Positions 56,594-64,000 of a DNA stretch of 64,000 nt are shown here, piece by piece. Origin of the DNA: Eurosta solidaginis (Eukaryota; Arthropoda; Insecta; Diptera; Tephritidae). The notes beneath the pieces were generated by a model that was given only the letters and a program-made list of their open reading frames with translations, did not search any database and was not told where the DNA came from. The first letter of the stretch is position 1. Each line of letters opens with the position of its first letter. Both the position numbers and the translations under genes were made by a program. The DNA is taken from positions 392,289,601 to 392,353,600 of the forward strand of contig NC_090319.1 of assembly GCF_040869045.1 (NCBI RefSeq). Direction: 5' to 3'.

Positions 56594-57140
56594 TCACGAA
56601 GCAGATCACAAGAAAGTAAAAATTCCATAAAAAACGCTCAAGAAATGCTCAAGAAAATTCCTTGTGGTAAATCTTCTTGAGGTAGTACGCAGTTTACAAG
56701 AAATTTAGTACGCTACTTTACTACTATTTTTCCATCAAATTTGCATACGGCAACACCGGTTTCCGCAAGAAATATGTCAAGTGCCATATATTTCTTAAAG
56801 AAAAAAGGTAAACAAACTGGAAAAATTAGGTAAGCACATGGTTTTTTAATTTTTCTGCAATAAATAATTATTATTTTATTTCAGAAATGGAAATAACAAT
56901 AGCTGCAGCACCAAAACGCAAAAAGCGCATAGTGAATTTCACGGCGGAGGAGAAACGGGCACTTATAAGGGAAGTGACATTCCTTACATTTCTTTTGTTT
57001 ATGTGCTCTTCTTCTTGCTTGTTTCACTATTCACCGTGGATTTTTAAACGTCAAAATTACTTCCATACTACTATTTTTCACGCAAGAAAAAAGGCTAAAT
57101 TTTTCTTGAGCAATTACTTGTGATCTGCGTACCGCTCTTG
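56594..57140 (+). mobile_element. Short relative of the MADF-BESS transposon
   Basis: AAGCAGATCACAAGAAAGTA near 56610 and the inverse of the right end (GTACGCAGATCACAAGTAAT at about 57125) match the ends of the 14236-18063 element. Subterminal tgctcaagaaa motifs are shared too. A single exon-like frame remains. Confidence 0.65.
56887..57123 (+). pseudogene. MADF-BESS gene relative, first exon only
   Basis: An ATG right after a TTTATTTCAG acceptor begins MEITIAAAPKRKKRIVNFTA followed by EEKRALIREV. This parallels RRQKRILHFSSEEKRNLISAV in exon 1 of the gene at 15277-17702. After GAAGTGACA the similarity stops; the remaining codons are probably intron or unrelated. The rest of the MADF domain and the BESS region are absent, so only an N-terminal remnant is left. 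It is the best evidence that the MADF gene travels with this transposon family. Confidence 0.6.
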
Positions 57141-57255
57141 AAGGAAAATCGCCAGTCACTGATATTTGGATATTTGGATAGCAATAGCTATCACTATAGA
57201 TATTTTTCATTCGCGGCGATGCAATCACCGATAGTGAAATATCGTTCCATCACTA

Positions 57256-58075
57256 ATGCATAAGCTTGTGTTAAACTCATCTAAATGAAAAACTGCTTAT
57301 GTGTTGAGGCCTTCACACATTGGAGTTCTACCAGAACGTTAAAGCGAAGCTTGCGCACAAGATATTTTTTCATTTAAATAAACAATTCTTCCTTACTATA
57401 CATATGTAGCTACATATTTATGGTACATACGTATGAGTTTAGTAAAGCACAAAACGCTGTAAAGTTTTAATAAAAAGTATGAAATATTTGAAAGTGTAAA
57501 TGGCTGATGATGAAAAATTTTTATTTTTAGCAAAAGATGAATTTTAATTTAAAAATATTCGCACATATGGTACATTGGGACTTTAATGCTGAAGAGAAGT
57601 CCATATGTACATAATACATGTACCATTTGCATATGGGATTGAAGGAGATATGCACTTGCAATAAACACTAACCAATTCCAAGTTTATCTGGTGCAATATG
57701 TTCAACTCAAAAAGTCGGTATTCCGCGTGCAACTAAATCTCCGGTATAATTAATACAGACAAGTAATTCAGATAATAAACATAACATGTGTACATATAGT
57801 GAAAACTTGAGCGCATAAGGCAAGTGAATATCTTAGCCTTTGAACATTTAACGTTTTTTGACACCGATACGTCTACCGGCCGGCCAAAATATGTCCACCC
57901 GATCAATCCACAACGCAGCACATTAACATTCATACATACATAGATACAATATATGTACATACATTTGTTATCCACAATGTACAGCAGAAGTTATGCATAC
58001 AAAATTGTTATGTACGAACACAGGCGTAAATGAGGTGATTTGTGTGTGAGCGCCCCACTGAAGAGTTTCGTTAAC
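57256..58075. other. Non-coding interval
   Basis: No ORF with known motifs. The phrase atgaaaaactgcttatgtg at about 57283 also occurs at 11428, hinting at another shared repeat. Confidence 0.45.
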
Positions 58076-58189
58076 TTAATGTGAAAATGTGCTAAGTCAC
58101 TTTTTTTTTGAAAAGTTTATTTTAATGCAGTTTTCAAACTGAATTCAAAATACACCGATCAAAAAAAAAAAAAAAATTTTAATTGATAT

Positions 58190-58390
58190 AAACAACGTGA
58201 CATGAGGACGGACAAGGCGACACCTGTTTCGATTATACCTTGTAAATCTCTTCAAAGCTTTTTTCTCCCGGGAGTGGGATTTGAATCCGCACTCCTACGA
58301 TGGTTGAAGTGTTACAAACGCATTCAGCCACGTCATGCCTTAGTTGTTGTAACGTTTTTCCCAATTGCCTATATTATTCTTTTTGCACAC
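58190..58390 (-). repeat. tRNA-related SINE inside TTAA copy B
   Basis: Minus strand has a B-box-like GATTCAAATCC (58288-58278) and an A-box-like TGGCTGAATGCG upstream. No complete tRNA fold. Absent at the matching site of copy A. Confidence 0.6.
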
Positions 58391-58787
58391 TACATACTTC
58401 GTATGTAATTATGTGTTAAAGTTATGCTTGTTGGTAAGGCGGTTTCAAAGAAACTGGTATTGTTGCTGTTTTTGTTCTATTTATAGAACTGCAATGAATT
58501 AACCAATGTTGTCTATTTGTATGTGTTAATCGGGGATTGTCCGTATTGCTTTAAATGTATTAAAACTAAGTCAACCTGTCAATAATATCAATCAATCTGA
58601 ATTACTAGTCATTTCTTTGTGCGCGCATTTTATTTATTTATTTAATTCATTCAGTCTAAAAGTACATGCTTTGTTTTTGTTGTTGTGTTAACGATAAAGA
58701 CACACCCCGAAGGCTTTAGGGAGTGTTACCGATGTTGATGGTCCTTTGCCGGATATAGATCCGGTACGTTCCGGTAACAAAGCACTA

Positions 58788-59450
58788 TTAAGGTACTAGG
58801 TATAAGCTGTTATTAAAATTAATAACACTACTGAATCGATTTGCTAGATGTATATTAATAGTTATAGGTTCATTCATAGCATAATTAGTTTTATGAGTTA
58901 TTTCTATAAATAATCTATTATGCCCAAGATCGCGCAGTGGAATATATGGAATGAACAAATTAGATAAATCAGAGCGATTCGTGCTAAAGTTTAATACATT
59001 ATAGGCAAGCATGAGTGAGATAAAAGTTCTTCTGTCATGCAAAGCATGAAGATCAAGCCATTTGTGCCTGCTGGGATATGATGGGAGGCCGTCTGTCCAG
59101 TGAATCATACGTAAAGCAATTTTTGTAAAAAAATTTTGAACTTTCTCAATTTTATAGGAGTTAGATTCATTGAAAGAAATCCATTTTATTGAGCAATAGT
59201 CAAGGCCCCTTCTGACTAAGGATATATAAAGTGCCTTCAAAGGCATAGGGTCCTTAAAGTCACTGGTGTTACGTCTACTGAACCCAAGCATTGCAAAAAA
59301 TTTTGAAACAATGAATTCAATGTGACTAGAAAAAAAGAGTTTGGAGTCAAAGATCACATCCAAGTCTTTACTCTTTTGACAACGATTAAGAGATTTAGCA
59401 TTTAGTGTGTAGATAAAGTATGCGGCAGTTGTCTTTATGGAATAAGACAT
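58788..59450 (-). pseudogene. Captured LINE RT C-terminal segment
   Basis: A 220-codon minus-strand frame encodes the RT thumb and tail: DLDVIFDSKLFFSSHIEFIV, SKFFAMLGFSRRN, ALYISLVRRGLDYCSIKW, and a C-terminal region (IPLRDLGHNRLFIEITHKTN). These motifs are typical of Jockey/I/CR1-like LINEs in insects. The catalytic palm with YADD is absent. The frame is unusually open for a dead fragment, while copy A (10240-10935) is disrupted. It sits inside a DNA transposon, so it moves as cargo. Confidence 0.75.
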
Positions 59451-59831
59451 TTGTTTGAATTTAAAAATAAGTTATTGTCTGCGCACCATCCGGCAAAAGA
59501 GTCCAGTCAGAACCGTTAGAAGTAGTTTGACAAAAAAATAGTATTTTTTGTGAAATATATATATATTAGTACGGAAATTGTGCTAAGTCATAAAATAGCT
59601 GGTGGGTTAGCATATATGATTTTTATTTATCTTTTTCAAAGCTTCTACACTCAAAGATATTGAACTAAGATATCATCATTCACAGTTTTGAAAAAAGGTT
59701 ATTTCAAAAATTATTAATTTTTTTCGTCTCCTGTAAAATTCGTAAAAAGTGACTTAGCACATTTCCACATTAAGCTAAAGATATATGTATGCATGTATTT
59801 CTTTCGGCCATTATTCGAGAGTGAAACTCTT

Positions 59832-59837
59832 TATAAA
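59832..59837 (+). promoter_or_regulatory. Candidate TATA box of the transporter gene
   Basis: TATAAA 215 bp upstream of the start codon, in the short unique interval after TTAA element B. Sequence match only. Confidence 0.35.
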
Positions 59838-60046
59838 CTCAGAGCACAGACGCAAGCAAGACTTAAGATAAAAACTAAGAAAAACTTAAGTGTTTATTAT
59901 TCAAATATATCGACCATAGGATTAATATTGTACACAAACATAAGCAATTTATCCGACGAAATTTTGAAAACATCAACTAGCAGCTGTGTATGCACACGTA
60001 CACACATAGCTACTTGTATGGAAGTAAACATATATTGGCGGCAAAA

Positions 60047-61852
60047 ATGGGTTACGATGATGTGATTATTCAATTGGGAGATTTCGGTAAATATCAACGG
60101 CTAATATTTTTCCTACTCTGTTTGACTGCGATTTCCTGCGCCTTTCACAAAATGTCACGTGCTTTCATCTTTGCTAAACCGAACTTCCGCTGTCAACTTC
60201 CGTTTGAGAATGTAATAACAAACTATCGATATCTCGTTAATATTAGCGCGAAACATCAAAACATCGATAACTTTGAATTGCCGGCTTACCTGTGGCGTAT
60301 CTCGTATCCTTCGAACACAACTGACCCCAAAGCGGGCCGCTATGAGTCATGCAAGCATTTTAATATTAATTATACGCTGCTTTATAATTTGTTGGGAAAA
60401 AATACCGATTCATTGAATAAGAGCAGTTTATTTTTATTAACAACAAACTTAACTTTTTCTAATGGCACTTTACCGTGTACTAACTACATTTATGACAATT
60501 CTAAGATTAAAAACAGCGCTGTAACCGAATGGAATATGGTATGTGATCGGAGTTTTTTAGTTGCTACCAGTGATGCTGTATTCATGTTGGGCGTATTGGT
60601 TGGCAGCATCGGTTTTGGACAATTGTCAGATAAGTGCGGGCGACGGCCAGTCTTCTTCATCTCGTTACTAACACAGGTCACTTTTGGTATATTGGCAGGT
60701 ATTGCACCAGACTATCTAACATACACGATAGTACGTTTTATAATTGGCGCTACCACATCGGGTGTCTTTCTTGTGGCCTATGTAATTGCGATGGAAATGG
60801 TCGGTCCAAAAAAACGTCTCTACGCGGGCATGTTTCTTATGATGTTCTTCTCGACGGGTTTCATGCTAACAGGGGCATTCGGTTATTTTATACACGAGTG
60901 GCGTACATTTCAAATAGCCATATCACTGCCGGGTCTCGTATTTCTTGGCTACTATTGGATCATACCCGAATCGGTGCGTTGGTTAATTTCGAATAATCGT
61001 AGAGAAGATGCTATTGCAAACATTAAGAAGGCTGCACGATTTAATAATGTGGATTTAGATACGGAAACAATCGATCAGCTTTTAAATGATAACAAGGACA
61101 TTATAATAAAGGCTAAAGAAACGGATGACGTTACATCAATTGCAGTTACGAAGCCTGTCTCGGTATTTGATTTAATGCGCTATCCAAACTTGCGTCGAAA
61201 ATCACTTTTAATATTTTTTGATTGGTTCGTGAATAGCGGCACCTATTATGGCCTATCATGGAATACAAACGCATTAGGAGAAAATATGTTATTCAATTTT
61301 GTTATTTCCGGTGCTGTAGAAATTCCAGCATTTACGTTCCTAATTTTTACCCTGAATCGTTGGGGCAGACGCAACATACTTTGCGGTTGTATGTTGGTGG
61401 CTGGTTGCGCATTAATTCTTACAATTACGGTGCCTCAGAATGCCAACTGGCTTATGGTTCTATTGGCTATGGTAGGGAAGTTAGCAATCACCGCCTCGTA
61501 TGGTACTGTTTACATTTTTTCGGCCGAACAATTTCCGACAGTTATAAGAAATGTTGGATTAGGCGCATCTTCAATGGTGGCACGTATTGGCGGCATATTG
61601 GCGCCTTTCATTAATATGCTAGGTAACTATTGGCATCCGCTACCGCTTATTATGTTTGGTAGTGCTGCATTTATGGGTGGTATTTTATCATTGCTGTTGC
61701 CGGAAACTCTCAACAAGCCAACACTTGAAACAATAGCTGATGGCGAAAATTTCGGAAGACGAGTAACCACAACTTCGAGTGAGACGAATAAGGAAATGTC
61801 TGCACTGCATAGAGATGATAGTATACCTTTGAATGGTAATTTCAATACTTAA
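60047..61852 (+). CDS. SLC22-type organic cation transporter (MFS), intronless
   Basis: A 601-residue protein, normal length for the family. The start at 60047 (CAAAAATGG, good context) is chosen over an upstream in-frame ATG at 59990, because MGYDDVIIQLGDFGKYQ is the family's usual N-terminus. Membrane segment 1 (LIFFLLCLTAISCAF) is followed by a large glycosylatable extracellular loop with cysteines. The MFS signature GFGQLSDKCGRRP lies at about 188-200, PESVRWLISNNRR at about 306 and EQFPTVIRNVGLG at about 493; the tail from about 570 is cytoplasmic. It should carry organic cations or related solutes across the plasma membrane; the substrate cannot be told. Twelve membrane segments fit. 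The uninterrupted frame suggests a functional gene, although lack of introns could also mean a retrocopy. Confidence 0.93.
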   Translation: MGYDDVIIQLGDFGKYQRLIFFLLCLTAISCAFHKMSRAFIFAKPNFRCQLPFENVITNYRYLVNISAKHQNIDNFELPAYLWRISYPSNTTDPKAGRYESCKHFNINYTLLYNLLGKNTDSLNKSSLFLLTTNLTFSNGTLPCTNYIYDNSKIKNSAVTEWNMVCDRSFLVATSDAVFMLGVLVGSIGFGQLSDKCGRRPVFFISLLTQVTFGILAGIAPDYLTYTIVRFIIGATTSGVFLVAYVIAMEMVGPKKRLYAGMFLMMFFSTGFMLTGAFGYFIHEWRTFQIAISLPGLVFLGYYWIIPESVRWLISNNRREDAIANIKKAARFNNVDLDTETIDQLLNDNKDIIIKAKETDDVTSIAVTKPVSVFDLMRYPNLRRKSLLIFFDWFVNSGTYYGLSWNTNALGENMLFNFVISGAVEIPAFTFLIFTLNRWGRRNILCGCMLVAGCALILTITVPQNANWLMVLLAMVGKLAITASYGTVYIFSAEQFPTVIRNVGLGASSMVARIGGILAPFINMLGNYWHPLPLIMFGSAAFMGGILSLLLPETLNKPTLETIADGENFGRRVTTTSSETNKEMSALHRDDSIPLNGNFNT

Positions 61853-61900
61853 TCACGATTAATCATGAATCTATGTAAATATATTTACTACTCAACGGCG

Positions 61901-62028
61901 CATAGTCATAGTCAAAATAAAATAGGTTTCAAATTTAGTTGCAGCTTTTTGACATAATTTTCTATGAGCTATCTGTCAAAAAAGCTGAAACTAAATTTAA
62001 AACCTATTTTATTTTGACTATGACTATG
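61901..62028. repeat. 128-bp perfect-type hairpin after the transporter gene
   Basis: Arms 61901-61954 and 61974-62028 are almost exact inverses (catagtcatagtcaaaataa at the left outer edge), with a 19-nt loop. It begins 48 bp after the stop codon and contains AATAAA (61916-61921). Likely a palindromic MITE now in or near the 3' UTR. Confidence 0.9.
61916..61921 (+). terminator. Candidate polyadenylation signal of the transporter gene
   Basis: AATAAA 64 bp after the stop codon, within the left arm of the hairpin. Confidence 0.45.
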
Positions 62029-62110
62029 TGCCAAAGTGTTTTGTTAAATAATTAAGAATCGCTTTATCCAAATCTGGTTAACAATGATCTGCTAATAATA
62101 CTACAACAAT

Positions 62111-62245
62111 TTATGGGTAACTATTTACAGGCGGAATAATTTCAACAATGTACGGGAAATCTATACCCACAAAACCATTTTGCACCTTTCGCTCAAATGC
62201 CTTTGCTATGGTTATATTAAATTTCCAACATTTTGCCGAGTGTTT
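62111..62245 (-). other. Possible terminal exon of an unknown minus-strand gene
   Basis: After a CTTTTTTTAG acceptor (minus) a 44-codon frame runs to TAA: CWKFNITIAKAFERKVQNGF, then VGIDFPYIVEIIPPVNSYP. An open stretch with a GTGAGT donor lies upstream (about 62335-62400; YYNCGKTSIISETVKP), but its phase leads into a different frame ending LGKMLEI. Both readings are weak. No family is recognised. Confidence 0.25.
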
Positions 62246-62502
62246 CTAAAAAAAGTGAAAGAGAGGGTCAAAAAATATACTTTATAGCTCAGTAAGTTGT
62301 AAGAGTAGATAGAAATATGCATAATAAAAATACTCACCAGGTTTAACGGTTTCTGATATTATAGACGTTTTTCCGCAATTATAATAATTCCAATTTTTTA
62401 TTATTATTTTTTTTTTTTCAAGCAAAAACAAATCCTAATGTTTTACTCTGTTAATTTTTTGATATTTGATTTCCTTTTGCACTGAGATTTATTTTTAAAT
62501 AT

Positions 62503-63064
62503 TGTAACGAATTTAGGGAAACTCCACTTATTTTACACCTTCTACCAACGTTCGTGTCGCTAAATTGTTGAATAAATAACACCAATATTCAAAAATTCAA
62601 AATGGTCTTAATTAAACTACTTTGAAAGAACTTCACAATAACACTTATACTTCGCAACCAGTAGCGCGCTTAAATCAAAACTGAAAACTGATTACTCAGC
62701 TTACGCTGTTTTTATACCCTCCGCTACTAAAGTCTAGACTTTTCGCTTTCTAGAACTGCTGTACATATCTCCTGCTTAGTAATTAGCTATATACATGTAT
62801 ATTTGTTGTTTATGCGTTTCTTATAGTCATATTTTTTTATTTTTTTTATTTTTTACGAGGAAGCATCGAAAGATTCTTATAGTCATATGCGTGTGTATGT
62901 GTGAGCAACTCTTCGGCTGATGACTACAATATACGCGTAATATCTCTTCGCTGCCTTATATAAATGGGTGTAAATGATGATTGATGTGTTTACGTAAACA
63001 GTGTGACTCGCTTTATTGTTTTTGTGTTGGGAGTTTATTACTAGTGATGGTAATATTCGTCACA
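62503..63064 (-). repeat. 3' LTR of Ty3 copy 4 (562 bp, with a 41-bp insertion)
   Basis: Plus strand TGTAACGAATTTAGGG to ATATTCGTCACA. A 41-bp A-tailed insertion sits at 62833-62873. The internal side (63065-63078, minus AGGTGGAGGGTAG) is a purine tract, so this is the downstream LTR of a minus-strand element running off the right edge. Confidence 0.92.
62833..62873 (-). mobile_element. 41-bp retroposed fragment with a 15-bp target duplication
   Basis: TTCTTATAGTCATAT occurs at 62818-62832 and again at 62874-62888. Between them the minus strand reads TCTTTCGATGCTTCCTCG followed by an A-rich tail. This is the form of target-primed reverse transcription of a very short RNA end. Confidence 0.85.
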
Positions 63065-64000
63065 CTACCCTCCACCTAAGTCTGATCGTCCCGATCAGAC
63101 AAATCTCTCGATTCAACCGCTGCTAGCCTTTCCAACTGAACCACCCTTCTATTTCGTGGCATCACTGATCCTCTTCACAACTTTGTACGGGCCTTCCCAA
63201 CTGCACCAAAATGTGGATGGAACACCTTTCCGCCGGTGGGAGTTGTATAGCAGTACCAAATCTCCCTCCAGGAAACTTTGCGAAATATTGTTCTCGTCGT
63301 ACCTGTGTTTTATCCTACTACTCACTATCCTGGACCGTTCCCTTACACTCTGTTGTTTGGCCAATGAACTACTTCCCAGAGCTTGATCTTGACGAATTGA
63401 CTTTGCATCAACAGCATCGTCTTGACGGTTCACAACAATAGTGCGCCCTGGCTTGAAACCACCCGTGTATTCTTTCTGGGAAATTCTTTCGTTCGTTTTA
63501 GTGCGTCCATTAGGGTTTGTGAATGCCAGTGTTTCTCTCGCAGGTACCTTGGGTTTTGATTTGTTTGGCCCATTCGTTCCATCAACCTTTGCCCGATCTA
63601 CTTTCCTTGACTTTTGTGGTCTCTGTCGAACCTCCTCCACCAGCACTCGCTTACTGCTGAACCCTTTTTTCAAACTGAAGTTAAGTGGCACATCCTTGTT
63701 CTTATAGCGCATAATCCTTCTCTGCATATCGTTCTTGATGTTATGGTCAACTAAGAAGTCCACTCCCAATATGACTTCATCAACGATCTCCGCCACAACA
63801 AATTTGTGTGGAACCGTGACTTTTCCAATTAAGACATCACATACCACTTCTCCTTGGACTTGGTTATATTCGCCAGTGACCGTACGCAATCTTGCTCCAG
63901 GTAACGGTTTAACTCTCCTGATGACCAAATCAGATCGGATTAAGGAATGAGATGCTCCCCTATCTACAATCAATGCACGCTCCTCGCCATCCACATTTCC
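63065..64000 (-). mobile_element. Ty3/gypsy copy 4, internally deleted (runs off window end)
   Basis: Minus-strand internal region ending at the purine tract. Only the protease and the extreme end of integrase remain, fused in one frame; RT, RNase H and the integrase core are gone. Same family as copies 1 and 3. Confidence 0.9.
63149..63994 (-). pseudogene. pol: Ty3 protease fused to integrase C-terminus by internal deletion
   Basis: The 281-codon frame starts with the protease (MDGEERALIVDRGASHSLIR, the equivalent of the copy 1 start). The catalytic DTG reads DRG, so the protease is dead. VILGVDFLVDHNI follows. After a lysine/arginine-rich stretch it jumps to the integrase tail: SRIKHRYDENNISQSFLEGD, then VLLYNSHRRKG and a WEGPYKVVKRIS block as at 54400-54520. 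About 3 kb of pol are missing relative to copies 1 and 3. The frame across the deletion stays open. Confidence 0.9.

Larger units (their letters stand above)
56079..57255. mobile_element. Element with about 45-bp inverted repeats (hAT-like ends)
   Basis: TAGTGATGAACGATATTTCA at 56079 and its inverse ending at 57255 match over about 45 bp, including cggtgattgcatcgccgc. A phrase tcactgatatttggat lies just outside on the left and inside on the right. The 8-bp flanks do not match clearly. The interior holds the MADF-transposon relative. Confidence 0.7.
58080..59769. mobile_element. TTAA-flanked TIR element, copy B
   Basis: Ends TGTGAAAATGTGCTAAGTCA (58080) and the inverse at 59769 with one mismatch. 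TTAA on both sides (58076-58079 and 59770-59773). It shares its interior with copy A, including the captured LINE piece. It additionally contains a SINE (about 58190-58560) that copy A lacks. Its right end is 62 bp from a TATA-like box of the transporter gene. Confidence 0.85.

Noticed and set aside
60490..61845. Alternative frames within the transporter gene
   Set aside because: All overlap the 601-codon frame, which has clear family motifs.
1..64000. Host genes such as rRNA, snRNA or histone clusters
   Set aside because: No conserved rRNA, snRNA or histone sequence was recognised by eye on either strand; a search tool could still find short ncRNAs.

Overview
The window looks like repeat-rich nuclear DNA of a higher dipteran. 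The repeat families (a BEL/Pao element, Ty3 elements, RNase H-bearing LINEs, RTE-like LINEs, hAT and PIF/Harbinger transposons, tRNA-headed SINEs) would fit a tephritid fruit fly, but the species is an inference. There are no bacterial-style operons, rRNA genes or CRISPR arrays. Only one ordinary host gene is convincing: an intronless SLC22-type organic cation transporter at 60047-61852 (+). Nearly everything else is mobile DNA, mostly broken and often nested.

Layout. 1-4065: minus-strand Ty3 element cut by the window edge, with its 5' LTR. 4592-9066: minus-strand LINE fragment interrupted by a Ty3 solo LTR (itself hit by a hAT) and by a hAT-like MITE. 9229-9487: MITE. 9521-11257: TTAA-flanked element (copy A). 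11440-13130: LINE fragment abutting an RTE-like fragment. 13504-14026: TAA-flanked MITE with a long hairpin. 14236-18063: TIR element with a 5-bp TTATA duplication, carrying a spliced MADF-BESS gene whose large intron collected LINE debris. 20512-29461: unclassified repeat with a 130-bp minisatellite, split by a near-complete BEL/Pao element (21874-28721). 29735-30600 and 35811-37009: RTE-like LINE pieces. 30686-33779: PIF/Harbinger element with both its genes. 38333-40900: inverted second copy of the unclassified repeat, carrying pieces of an unknown ORF. 41180-50434: hAT element containing a MITE that contains a 4.3-kb LINE. 51285-52391: deleted hAT with a BED finger. 53108-55205: 3' half of a Ty3 element. 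56079-57255: inverted-repeat element with a small relative of the MADF transposon inside. 58080-59769: TTAA element copy B, ending 277 bp before the transporter start codon. 62503-64000: Ty3 element with an internally deleted pol.

The main value is stratigraphic: exact target-site duplications at many insertions let the order of events be read. The Ty3 family appears four times. BEL LTRs differ at seven positions plus one 20-bp indel, so that insertion is fairly recent. Its empty target site can be read in the second copy of the host repeat. No element here is clearly autonomous; the closest are the PIF/Harbinger element and the BEL element, both frameshifted. The MADF-BESS transposon and the repeat that carries a duplicated ORF segment are the least explained components.
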